A stretch of DNA of 16,788 nt from CAZDIO01 sp964505555 (lineage in GTDB: Bacteria > Bdellovibrionota_C > UBA2361 > SZUA-149 > CAZDIO01). Location of the stretch: contig CAZDIO010000095.1 in assembly GCA_964505555.1 (NCBI GenBank), forward strand, positions 1 through 16,788, given 5' to 3'. The position numbers were made by a program, and so were the translations under genes. The notes under the pieces were generated by a model that ran no database searches, was not told where the DNA came from, and saw only the letters and a program-made list of their open reading frames with translations. Shown here piece by piece: positions 5,945 through 13,480 of this stretch (within the stretch, counting starts at the first letter, position 1; every line of letters starts with the position of its first letter).

Positions 5945-6895
5945 ATGAAATTAGAAAGTATTGGAAATCCCACTTTGTGGGGTGGTTTTAGTCTTTTTAT
6001 TTTGGTGATGCTCATTCTCGATCTCAAGGTGTTTCACCGCGAGTCTCATTCGATCTCACTCAGAGAAGCACTGGGCTGGAGCATTGCTTGGATTGTACTA
6101 GCTCTGACTTTTAATTTTGGAATCTATCATTGGTACGGAACACAAAAAGCGCTTGAGTTTCTGACAGGTTATCTCGTCGAGAAAGCTCTCTCTGTTGATA
6201 ATCTTTTCATTTTTGCAGTGATCTTCTCCTACTTTCGTGTGCCAGAGAAGTATCAACATCGAGTTCTTTTTTATGGAATTTTGGGTGCGGTGTTGATGCG
6301 GGGAGTGTTTATCTTCTTGGGCACACATCTTTTACAAAATTTTCATTGGATAATGTATGTATTTGGCGTCGCCTTAGTAGTAACTGGGTTTAAAATGCTC
6401 AGCCAAGATGAGACTAAGGTTGATCCTGCAAAGAATATCGTGTTTCGTCTCTTTAAGCGTTTTGTCCCTTCAATTGGCGAGTATCATGCAGAACGTTTTT
6501 TTGTAAAAATAGATGGAAAGTTCTATGCCACACTGCTCTTCTTTGTGCTTATCGCCGTTGAAACAACCGATCTCATCTTTGCTATTGATTCCATTCCGGC
6601 AATATTTGCAATTACTCTAGACCCCTTTATTGTTTTTACATCAAATATCTTTGCCATATTAGGTCTTCGGGCATTGTACTTTTTACTCGCCAGTGCCCTT
6701 GGAAAGCTTCACTTTTTAAAAATTGGGCTTTCTCTTGTTCTGATTTATATCGGAATGAAAATGGTTATTACTGATTGGATAGAAATTCCAATTATGTTTT
6801 CGTTAATTATTGTCGCTACCTGTATTACCGGTTCAATTGTTGCTTCCCTTGCCATAACAAGCTCGCAACCAAATCCCCCTAAGAAGAAGAAATAA
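5945..6895 (+). CDS. TerC/Alx-family integral membrane protein
   Basis: This 316-residue polytopic membrane protein has about eight to nine hydrophobic segments. It matches TerC/Alx in length and in its acidic intramembrane motifs: LILDLKVFHR near residue 25, EKALSVDNLFIF at 79-90 (D85), and VETTDLIFAIDSIPA at 205-219 (D209, D215). Members of this family are linked to manganese export and to tellurite resistance loci. No ter genes are nearby, so a housekeeping metal-homeostasis role is more likely than tellurite resistance. The protein ends in PPKKKK. The Shine-Dalgarno sequence is weak (GAAGGTGAG is about 20 bases from the ATG), so expression may depend on the long upstream region. Its stop codon lies three bases from the stop of convergent corA. 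Confidence 0.92.
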   Translation: MKLESIGNPTLWGGFSLFILVMLILDLKVFHRESHSISLREALGWSIAWIVLALTFNFGIYHWYGTQKALEFLTGYLVEKALSVDNLFIFAVIFSYFRVPEKYQHRVLFYGILGAVLMRGVFIFLGTHLLQNFHWIMYVFGVALVVTGFKMLSQDETKVDPAKNIVFRLFKRFVPSIGEYHAERFFVKIDGKFYATLLFFVLIAVETTDLIFAIDSIPAIFAITLDPFIVFTSNIFAILGLRALYFLLASALGKLHFLKIGLSLVLIYIGMKMVITDWIEIPIMFSLIIVATCITGSIVASLAITSSQPNPPKKKK

Positions 6896-6898
6896 CTC

Positions 6899-8014
6899 TT
6901 AGTGTGCTTTCGATGAGCGCTTTTTCTTTTTTAATCGCAACCAAGAAAGCTCGATCCATCCCCTTCGCCGAAAAAACGTGAGCATGCCAAAACCAGTTGT
7001 TAAGATAACTATCCAAACCGCAGGATACGCCCAGCGAAATTTCAGCTCCGGCATGTACTCAAAATTCATTCCGTAAATACCCACGATAAAAGAAAGAGGC
7101 ATAAAGATCGTAGAGATGATCGTTAAGACCTTCATTACTTCATTTAATCTGTGACTCAATCCAGAAAGATATATTTCAGTAAACCCGGCAGTAAGCTCAC
7201 GAAAGTTTTCAATAACATCAATAAGCTGAACACTATGATCGTAACAATCTCGTAAAAATACCTGCACAGAGTCTTTTACAAGAGGAGTTTCATCGCGCAT
7301 TAAAAAACCGATCGCTTCACGCTGCGGCCAGATCGCTCTTCGCACTGCAAGCAATTCTCGTCGAGCTTTATAAACCTTTCGCAACACCTCTCTTGTGGGG
7401 TTATCAATAACTTCATTTTCTAACCCTTCTAAGTAATCTCCCAGTCTCTCAAGAACGGGATAATACCCATCGATAACAGAATCAAGAATTGCATAGGCAA
7501 GGTAATCACTTCCATTTCGACGGATATTTCCTTTGCCACCACGGATACGATTCCGAACTGGATTCAGATTGTCTTCGTACCACTGCTGAAAGGTCACCAC
7601 AAATCCCTGACCGATAAAAATACCCATAGGTTCGATAATCATTTCAGGGGCTTCAGGCATCTCTACCATCAATGTTAGTATAAAAAGATGATCATCGTAA
7701 TCTTCTGCTTTCGGACGACTCGGGACATTCACGACATCAGCCATCGCTAGCGAATGAAGACTAAAGGTCTCCGCGATTTTTTGAAGTATTGCCGAATCCC
7801 CAAATCCCTGAACATCGACCCAGGTGACGTTTTTTAAATTACGATACTGAGAGAGCGTAGTCAGATCGGTAACATCACACTCCTCAATTGAGTTTTCATT
7901 GTAACTAATTACATGAATCCGAGGAGGAACAGCTTGCGGAGCAATCGCCATCGCCCCCGGGGTGGCCCCTACCGGTGGTCGACGCTTATGAAACATTTTC
8001 TGATGCCCTTTCAC
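6899..8014 (-). CDS. corA: CorA-type magnesium/cobalt transporter
   Basis: This is an inner-membrane divalent cation channel of the CorA (2-TM-GxN) family. A large N-terminal cytoplasmic domain is followed by a long helix, then two C-terminal transmembrane segments. The signature YGMNFEYMPELKF sits at the end of TM1, and a basic tail follows TM2. I place the start at GTG 8014 (371 residues), because AAGGAG lies six bases upstream. An in-frame GTG at 8029 would add five residues, but AAGGAG would then be inside the gene. It converges with terC only three bases apart and diverges from mscL, so three envelope transport or osmotic genes are adjacent. A good promoter lies immediately upstream. Confidence 0.93.
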   Translation of the reverse strand: MKGHQKMFHKRRPPVGATPGAMAIAPQAVPPRIHVISYNENSIEECDVTDLTTLSQYRNLKNVTWVDVQGFGDSAILQKIAETFSLHSLAMADVVNVPSRPKAEDYDDHLFILTLMVEMPEAPEMIIEPMGIFIGQGFVVTFQQWYEDNLNPVRNRIRGGKGNIRRNGSDYLAYAILDSVIDGYYPVLERLGDYLEGLENEVIDNPTREVLRKVYKARRELLAVRRAIWPQREAIGFLMRDETPLVKDSVQVFLRDCYDHSVQLIDVIENFRELTAGFTEIYLSGLSHRLNEVMKVLTIISTIFMPLSFIVGIYGMNFEYMPELKFRWAYPAVWIVILTTGFGMLTFFRRRGWIELSWLRLKKKKRSSKAH

Positions 8015-8039
8015 CTGACTCTCCTTCACTTTATTTTAG

Positions 8040-8067
8040 AGTATAGGGCAATCTCCTCCCTACGCAA
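8040..8067 (-). promoter_or_regulatory. Sigma-70-like promoter for corA
   Basis: On the minus strand TTGCGT (-35, 8062-8067) and TATACT (-10, 8040-8045) are separated by 16 bp. The expected transcript start is near 8033, which gives a short leader that includes the AAGGAG site of corA. Confidence 0.55.
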
Positions 8068-8119
8068 GAATGTTTCATCTGCAGGAGATTTCCTCAGTAT
8101 GCAGGTCTTTATCTCTGAC

Positions 8120-8148
8120 TTGAGAATCCAATAACCTTGGCTTATGAT
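8120..8148 (+). promoter_or_regulatory. Sigma-70-like promoter for mscL
   Basis: TTGAGA (-35, 8120-8125) and TATGAT (-10, 8143-8148) have the ideal 17-bp spacing, about 40 bases before the mscL ATG. The transcript probably continues into the first cysteine-rich gene. Confidence 0.6.
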
Positions 8149-8189
8149 CGAAGAAATCCAATAATCGCTACCAAATAAGGAATTTCATA

Positions 8190-8594
8190 ATGAGCATTAT
8201 TAAAGAATTCAAAGAGTTCGCTGTTAAAGGAAATGTTGTGGATATGGCGGTGGGAATTATTATTGGAGCAGCGTTTGGTAAAATAGTTTCTTCACTCGTT
8301 GGCGATCTGATGATGCCTATTTTAGGAGTTTTGGTTGCTGGTCTTGATTTTTCAAACCTTCACATCATCATTAAAGAAGCTCAGGGAGCAACTCCCGCGG
8401 TATTATTAAATTATGGTATGTTTATTCAAACAATAATTAATTTTTTAATTGTTGCTTTTTCGGTATTTCTTCTTGTAAAGGGAATAAATACGCTTCGACG
8501 AAAACAGGAGCAAACTGCTCCGGTACAACCGCCCGCTGAAGAACGATTGCTGATGGAGATCCGAGATCTTTTAAAAAGTTCGGTTTCAAAATAA
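8190..8594 (+). CDS. mscL: Large-conductance mechanosensitive channel MscL
   Basis: This 134-residue protein has the full MscL pattern. The N-terminal helix FKEFAVKGNVVDMAVGIIIGAAFG leads into TM1 with the pore-lining small residues, then LVGDLMMPILG. A periplasmic loop is followed by TM2 (MFIQTIINFLIVAFSVFLLVKGIN), a basic stretch, and the C-terminal helix EERLLMEIRDLLK that bundles in the pentamer. It is the emergency osmotic release valve of the inner membrane. The start is supported by AAGGA upstream and a promoter at 8120-8148. The stop is 25 bases before the next gene on the same strand, so the two are probably co-transcribed. Confidence 0.97.
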   Translation: MSIIKEFKEFAVKGNVVDMAVGIIIGAAFGKIVSSLVGDLMMPILGVLVAGLDFSNLHIIIKEAQGATPAVLLNYGMFIQTIINFLIVAFSVFLLVKGINTLRRKQEQTAPVQPPAEERLLMEIRDLLKSSVSK

Positions 8595-8619
8595 ACGCTC
8601 CGAGTTTTAAATACTCTTG

Positions 8620-10272
8620 ATGTTAAGACAGATCTGCCAAATTACAAAAGATCCCTTTCTCGTTTCTGATGCAGAACATGAATATTGTAGAGCAAACGAA
8701 CTTCCCTTTCCAATTTACGCTCCGGCACTGCGAATAAAACAATTACTTTCGTTTAGAAATCGTATTCACCTTTCTCACACCACCTGCGCTTTGAGTAAGA
8801 AGCCGATTTTTACGGCCATCCCTCCCGAAAAAAACCTTTGCGTATACGATGTCGATGTCTGGGAATCTGATCAATGGGATGGATTGTCCTATGGAAAACC
8901 TTACGATTTTAATCGGTCGTTCTTTGAACAGTTCTACGAACTTTATCTAAGAGTGCCTCGTCCGAACTTAGCAGTCATTCGTTCCACTATGGAAAATAGC
9001 GATTATACAAATGGCATTACCAGCGCCAAAAACTGCTACCTGGTATTTGCCGCTTCAAGAAACGAGGACTGTTTGTTTTCTCGGATGATTAATGATTGTA
9101 AAAATGTTGTTGACTGTGTGATGGCTACTAGCTCTGAGCTCTGCTATAACTGCAAAGATATCGTCAACTGCTACAACCTTAAATTTTCCACTCACTGTCA
9201 TACCTGTAGTGACTCGTATTTTCTTCATAACTGCCAAGGTTGTAGTAACTGCTACGGCTCGGCAAACCTGGTAAATAAAGAATACTTTTTTAACAACAAG
9301 AAATACTCAAAAGAGGAATACTTGAAGAAGCTTCAAGCGATTGATCTTGGGAGTTTTAAGGTTGTTTGTGAGGAACAGCAAAAGTTTTTAACATTATCCC
9401 AGAATTTCCCGATCAAGTATCTCTTTGGAAAGAATAACGAAAATAGCACCGGCAATTTTTTAAACAACACAAAAAATTGTCAGGATTGCTACTTCACAAC
9501 AAACGCCGAAGATCTAGAGCACTGCGTTTGGGTGGATGGTGGAAAGACCTCGTTTTTTTACTGTATGTATGGAAATGGTTCTGAACTGATTTACAACTCG
9601 ATTTCATGCGGCGATGAGGCGTATAATTTAAAATTTTGTATGGAATGTTGGCCTGGAGCTTATAATCTCGAATACTGTATGTACACCGGTTACGGCTCTT
9701 CGCACTGTTTTGGATGTATGGGATTAAAGAAGAAAAGTTATTGTATCCTCAATAAGCAGTACTCAAAAAATGATTATCTTCAGCTCTCCTCCCAAATTAA
9801 GGCGCAGATGCGAAACAATGGTGAGTATGGAAGATTCTTTCCTATTGCTTTTACCCCGTACGCTTACAACAGATCAGAAGCGATTGATTTTGTTCCGCTT
9901 ACAAAGGCGGTAGCATTAGCAGAAGGCTTTTCCTGGCAACAAGATGAGCCGGAGAGTGACGTTCCTGCAGAAACCGTCCCTGACCACATTCAGAATGTTG
10001 GTAACGATATTTTAGAGAAGCAACTTATTTGCACGAGGTCTCAAAAAAAATATCGAATCATCAAAGAGGAGTTAGCTTTTTATCGTCGTAGTGGCCTCCC
10101 CCTTCCGCAGGTTGCTCCACTAGAGCGCATTAAGGGAAATTCCTCAGTTTTGGATCTTGGCACTCTCCATCAAGAAAACTGCACCAAGTGTCAAACACCA
10201 ATACAAACAGCACACGAGAAAGGAAGAGCAAACATCTATTGCGAACCCTGTTTCCAACACGCCCTAATTTAA
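8620..10272 (+). CDS. Cysteine-rich solenoid protein, paralogue A (uncharacterised)
   Basis: This protein has 550 residues from ATG 8620; a TTG directly before it is also possible. No enzymatic family is recognised. It has 33 cysteines. Order: an N-terminal module with two knuckle-like cysteines (CQIT, TTCALSKKPIF) around LPFPIYAPALRIKQLLSFRN; a W/F-rich segment (WESDQWDGLSYGKPYDFNRS) and LRVPRP, ENSDYTN; eight 12-residue coils (about 136-231) with all 12 cysteines on a three-residue grid; ANLVNKEYFFNNKKYSKEEY; a second cysteine region (287-375) ending GLKKKSYCILNKQYSKNDY; then EELAFYRRSGLPLPQVAPLER, which repeats the N-terminal module, and a closing CTKC...CEPC ribbon. There is no signal peptide or membrane segment, so it is probably cytoplasmic with reduced, possibly metal-bound thiols. 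It follows mscL by 25 bases and is homologous along its length to the gene at 10508. Confidence 0.85.
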   Translation: MLRQICQITKDPFLVSDAEHEYCRANELPFPIYAPALRIKQLLSFRNRIHLSHTTCALSKKPIFTAIPPEKNLCVYDVDVWESDQWDGLSYGKPYDFNRSFFEQFYELYLRVPRPNLAVIRSTMENSDYTNGITSAKNCYLVFAASRNEDCLFSRMINDCKNVVDCVMATSSELCYNCKDIVNCYNLKFSTHCHTCSDSYFLHNCQGCSNCYGSANLVNKEYFFNNKKYSKEEYLKKLQAIDLGSFKVVCEEQQKFLTLSQNFPIKYLFGKNNENSTGNFLNNTKNCQDCYFTTNAEDLEHCVWVDGGKTSFFYCMYGNGSELIYNSISCGDEAYNLKFCMECWPGAYNLEYCMYTGYGSSHCFGCMGLKKKSYCILNKQYSKNDYLQLSSQIKAQMRNNGEYGRFFPIAFTPYAYNRSEAIDFVPLTKAVALAEGFSWQQDEPESDVPAETVPDHIQNVGNDILEKQLICTRSQKKYRIIKEELAFYRRSGLPLPQVAPLERIKGNSSVLDLGTLHQENCTKCQTPIQTAHEKGRANIYCEPCFQHALI

Positions 10273-10291
10273 TACCCCTCCCCTCTTTCTT

Positions 10292-10444
10292 CTCTGTGCC
10301 TCTACGTCTCTGTGGTTCAATAAAAATAGCGAAACGTAATATCAAGAGCTATCAACCTCGCCAGAAGTAATTCGTAGGCGGTCAACTTCAAGCGAAGGAT
10401 CCTATTTGTGAAGCTTTGTTTTATTAACCACAGAGACACAGAGG
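10292..10444 (-). repeat. Interspersed inverted-repeat element, copy 2 (inverted)
   Basis: This is a 153-bp element between the two cysteine-rich genes, starting 20 bases after the stop of the first. Its ends are CTCTGTGCCTCTACGTCTCT... on the left and the matching ...CAGAGACACAGAGG on the right. Read on the minus strand, its interior gives GCTTCACAAATA, TCCTTCGCTTGAAGTT and a right end ATTTTTATTGAACCACAGAG, in the same order as copies 1 and 3. It is therefore inverted relative to them. It has no coding capacity. It may also serve as a transcription end signal for the upstream gene. Confidence 0.8.
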
Positions 10445-10507
10445 GGGAATGGTTGAGGGTTCCTTGCGGTGATGTGTTTTCATTATTTTGTGCTATTATT
10501 CGATTTT

Positions 10508-12166
10508 ATGATCAAAACTTGCACGATTTCTGGCGTTTCATTTGAGGTATCTCCTTCGGAGCTTGCACACTACGAAAAGCTCGATGTTCCTCCTCCTACC
10601 CTTTGTCCACAGGAGCGAATGCGTCGGAGACTCGCATTTCGAAATGAATTCTCTCTCTATTCAAGAAAATGTGATCTTTCTGGTCGAAATATTTTTTCAA
10701 TGTTTCATGAGGCTGTCCCCTTTCCTGTTTATAGTAACCCCGAGTGGTGGAGTGATCGATGGGATCCTAAAAAATACGGCGTTTCGTTTGATTTCTCAAA
10801 AACCTTTCTTGATAATCTCTACCTGCTCTATCTTTCTGTACCCAGACCTTCTCAGGGAGTTGTTTATGAAACGATGCAAAACTCAGACTATTGCAATCAA
10901 GCAGGAAACTTAAAAGACTGCTTTCTTGTTGTAAACGCAGATTTTTCAGAACGGTGTTTGTATGGGAAAGGGGTAAATCGGTGCTATGACTGTGTTGACT
11001 GTTTTAAAATATACGACTGCGAAGCCTGTTATGAGTGTCTCAACTTAAACAACTGTAAGTTTTGTAGTTATCTTTCAAACTCTCACAATTGCTATGAATG
11101 CCATTTTGGAGAAAATCTCATCGGGTGTCAGGATTGTTTTGGTTGTGTCAATTTACGAAATCAGAAGTACTGCTTTTTCAACGAAGCGCTTTCCGCCGAG
11201 GACTATAAAAAAAATGTAGCGCACATGTTCTCCTCTTTTTCAAGAGCAGAGATTCAGGAGAAGCTCCTTTCCTTTCGAAAGAGATATCCCGTTAAGTGGA
11301 TGCAGGAGATAAACACAGAAAATTGCATTGGGGATTATCTTGTAAACTCAAAGGACTGTTCTTATTGCTTCGATTGTGAAGACCTAGAACGCTGCTCTTA
11401 CTGCTCAGATCTCAAAAAAGGAGATGGGGTAAGCTTTGGTAACTACGATGTCTCATTTTTTGGGGTGGGCGTAACCGAATGCTATGAGTCTGCGGTTATT
11501 GGATATGGAGCAAACAGAGTTTTCTTCTCGTATGATATTTATGGCGGGAGTGATGTGTATTACTCTATTTACTGCATGAGTAATTCCCAACATCTTTTTG
11601 GCTGTATCGGATTAAGAAAGGCAGAGTATTGTATCCTTAATAAACAGTACGAGAAGAAGGAATATTTTCTTCTGCGAGACAAGATCATCTCGCACATGAA
11701 AGACACTGGAGAATGGGGAGAATTCTTTTCGCCAAAATTATGTGGATTTGGATATAACGAATCGGTAGCTAACGAATATTTTCCACTTACAAAAGAAGAG
11801 GCGCTCAAACTTGGCTACAGTTGGCGCGATGAAGTTCCTGCTGATTATCAACCTTCAAAATTTGTGATTCCTGAACGAATCGAAGATGTCGGGGATGAAA
11901 TTCTTGGCGAGATTCTTGCCTGCAAAACCACGGGACGAAATTATAAACTACAAAAAGCTGAACTTGCATTTTATAGAAAAATGAAACTCCCTATTCCCAC
12001 CCTGTGCCCCCAAGAAAGACATAAAAAAAGAGTCGCAAGCAGGAATCCTCGAAAACTGCTCACTCGACCATGCGCTGAATGCGGGCAAGAAGTAACTACG
12101 ACGATAAACGAGCACACCTCGAGTAAAGTGCTCTGTGAAACTGATTATTTAAAGCTTTTTTCTTAA
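10508..12166 (+). CDS. Cysteine-rich solenoid protein, paralogue B (uncharacterised)
   Basis: This protein has 552 residues from ATG 10508, chosen because homology to paralogue A begins at MIKTCTISG. An upstream in-frame GTG at 10469 adds 13 hydrophobic residues without homology, and the Shine-Dalgarno sequence is weak for either start. It has 36 cysteines. The N-terminal module is CTISGVSFEVSPSELAHYEK, PTLCPQERMRRR and RKCDLSGRNIFS. Then come WWSDRWDPKKYG and LSVPRPS. Residues 135-230 are eight consecutive 12-residue coils with a cysteine at 138 and every twelfth residue to 222. LRNQKYCFFN closes unit 1. A second cysteine region (273-375) ends GLRKAEYCILNKQY. EYFPLTKEEALKLGYSW precedes a C-terminal copy of the terminal module (CKTTGRNYKL, ELAFYRK, PTLCPQERHKKR) and a CAEC...C ribbon. 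Cysteine-proline knuckles lost in paralogue A are intact here. Its stop overlaps the srkA ribosome binding site. Confidence 0.85.
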   Translation: MIKTCTISGVSFEVSPSELAHYEKLDVPPPTLCPQERMRRRLAFRNEFSLYSRKCDLSGRNIFSMFHEAVPFPVYSNPEWWSDRWDPKKYGVSFDFSKTFLDNLYLLYLSVPRPSQGVVYETMQNSDYCNQAGNLKDCFLVVNADFSERCLYGKGVNRCYDCVDCFKIYDCEACYECLNLNNCKFCSYLSNSHNCYECHFGENLIGCQDCFGCVNLRNQKYCFFNEALSAEDYKKNVAHMFSSFSRAEIQEKLLSFRKRYPVKWMQEINTENCIGDYLVNSKDCSYCFDCEDLERCSYCSDLKKGDGVSFGNYDVSFFGVGVTECYESAVIGYGANRVFFSYDIYGGSDVYYSIYCMSNSQHLFGCIGLRKAEYCILNKQYEKKEYFLLRDKIISHMKDTGEWGEFFSPKLCGFGYNESVANEYFPLTKEEALKLGYSWRDEVPADYQPSKFVIPERIEDVGDEILGEILACKTTGRNYKLQKAELAFYRKMKLPIPTLCPQERHKKRVASRNPRKLLTRPCAECGQEVTTTINEHTSSKVLCETDYLKLFS

Positions 12167-12174
12167 AGGAAACT

Positions 12175-13221
12175 ATGACGTCATTTGCGTGGGGTTCTAC
12201 CGAGACTCAATACTTTTTTGAACTTACTCCGGAGAGAATTCTCTCCTCCGTTGAGGCTTTGGGTTTTCAATGCACCGGGCGGTGTCTTGCTCTTAATAGC
12301 ATGGAAAATCGTGTGTATGAGGTTGAAGTTGAGGTCGAGGAGAGTCCTGAAAAAAAGATCTCCCCAAGTGAACGGTTTCGAATCATCAAGTTCTATCGAC
12401 CGGGTCGGTGGTCAAAGGAGCAGATCTTAGATGAGCACACCTTTCTTCTTTCTTTGGCAGAACATGAGATCCCTGCGGTTCCACCTCTGGTGACCTCTGG
12501 AGGAACCTCCCTTCATCAGGTGCCCGGGATAGATATTTGGTATGCAGTATTTCCTAAAATTGGGGGTCGTCAGCCCGATGAGTTTAGTGATGAAGAGCTT
12601 GAACGGGTTGGAAGGCTTCTTGCGAGAGTGCACGGGGTTGGTCAAACACTTCCTTCTGCACATCGAATAGCACTTAATGTCGATACTTACGGAGAAAATA
12701 ATTTAGCCTTTCTTGTGAATTCTAAAAGCATTCCTCCAGAGATTGAGCCTGAATATGTTCGCACAGTAAAAGAGCTTTGTGAGGCAATAAGGCCGTTGTT
12801 TGAAAATATCAATATTCAAACGATTCATGGCGATTGTCATTTGGGAAACCTCCTTTCTGGTCGTGAAGGTTTTTTCTTAGTAGATTTTGATGACATGGTC
12901 AGAGGTCCTACAGTACAAGATGTTTGGCTCCTTGTTCCAGGACGGGGGCCCGAAGCGCGAAGGCAAAGAGAGGTGCTCCTTTCTGCATATGAACAGATGA
13001 GACCTTTTCATCGGCAGGAATTAAGGCTTATTGAGCCGTTACGGGCGCTTCGTTATATCCACTTTTCAGCCTGGATCGCGATGCGCTTTCAAGATCCGGC
13101 TTTTCAGCGAACATTTGTCAATTTCGGAACTGACCGCTACTGGAGAGAACAACTCTCAGACCTTCAAGAACAACTAGACTTTATCCGAAATCCCGAAGCC
13201 CTCCTAGAACAAGTCGACTAA
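12175..13221 (+). CDS. srkA: SrkA/YihE-like stress-response Ser/Thr protein kinase
   Basis: This 348-residue protein has the aminoglycoside-phosphotransferase/protein-kinase fold and matches Escherichia coli SrkA (YihE, RdoA) closely in motif order. The motifs are LALNSMENRVYEV, the ATP-binding lysine in IIKFYRPGRW (K72), FPKIGGRQ, the catalytic loop IHGDCHLGNLL (D220, N225) and the metal-binding VDFDD (D237), followed by GPTVQDVWLL and the C-terminal IEPLRALRYIHFSAWIAMR. It is about 20 residues longer than the E. coli protein, mainly through an acidic insertion at 50-66 (EVEVEVEESPEKK). In E. coli it protects cells from oxidative and envelope stress and is co-transcribed with dsbA. Here it starts 8 bases after the cysteine-rich paralogue B, with AAAGGA overlapping that stop, so the two are almost certainly one transcript. 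Confidence 0.92.
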   Translation: MTSFAWGSTETQYFFELTPERILSSVEALGFQCTGRCLALNSMENRVYEVEVEVEESPEKKISPSERFRIIKFYRPGRWSKEQILDEHTFLLSLAEHEIPAVPPLVTSGGTSLHQVPGIDIWYAVFPKIGGRQPDEFSDEELERVGRLLARVHGVGQTLPSAHRIALNVDTYGENNLAFLVNSKSIPPEIEPEYVRTVKELCEAIRPLFENINIQTIHGDCHLGNLLSGREGFFLVDFDDMVRGPTVQDVWLLVPGRGPEARRQREVLLSAYEQMRPFHRQELRLIEPLRALRYIHFSAWIAMRFQDPAFQRTFVNFGTDRYWREQLSDLQEQLDFIRNPEALLEQVD

Positions 13222-13235
13222 TTACTCCCCTTCCT

Positions 13236-13397
13236 CCTCTGTGCCTCTGCCTCTCTGTGGTTAATAAAATAAAGCCTCACAAATAGAGTCCTTCGCTTGA
13301 AGTTTGCTAGTTACGAATCTCCTTCTTGACGTGTTGATGGTTCCTGATAGTGCGATTAGCCTTTTTTATTAACTACAGAGACGCAGAGGCACAGAGG
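13236..13397 (+). repeat. Interspersed inverted-repeat element, copy 3
   Basis: This is the longest copy, 162 bp. Its terminal inverted repeats are 34 bp (13236-13269 and 13364-13397) and match at 32 of 34 positions. The arms consist of CTCTGTG/CCTCTGC-like 7-8 bp units followed by GGTTAATAAAA. The interior is GCCTCACAAATA, GTCCTTCGCTTGAAGTT and TGATAGTGCGATTAG. It begins 14 bases after the srkA stop. With inverted copy 2 it brackets the paralogue B-srkA gene pair. Confidence 0.85.
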
Positions 13398-13480
13398 GGG
13401 ATAGAATTTGCGAAAACAGTGTAGTCAAAACACGTAAAACATATTATCCTTTTGGTGATCGCTTGCTTTTATGGAGTCAG

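Noticed and set aside
5945..6895. Tellurite-resistance locus
   Set aside because: Only the TerC-family membrane protein is present; no terA, terB, terD or terE homologue is nearby.
10469..10507. N-terminal extension of paralogue B (13 hydrophobic residues from GTG 10469) as a signal peptide
   Set aside because: There is no basic n-region, cleavage site or ribosome binding site, and homology to paralogue A starts only at the ATG at 10508.
3144..13397. CRISPR array from the repeated CAGAG words
   Set aside because: The repeats are few, far apart, form inverted pairs and lack regular spacers; no cas gene is present.
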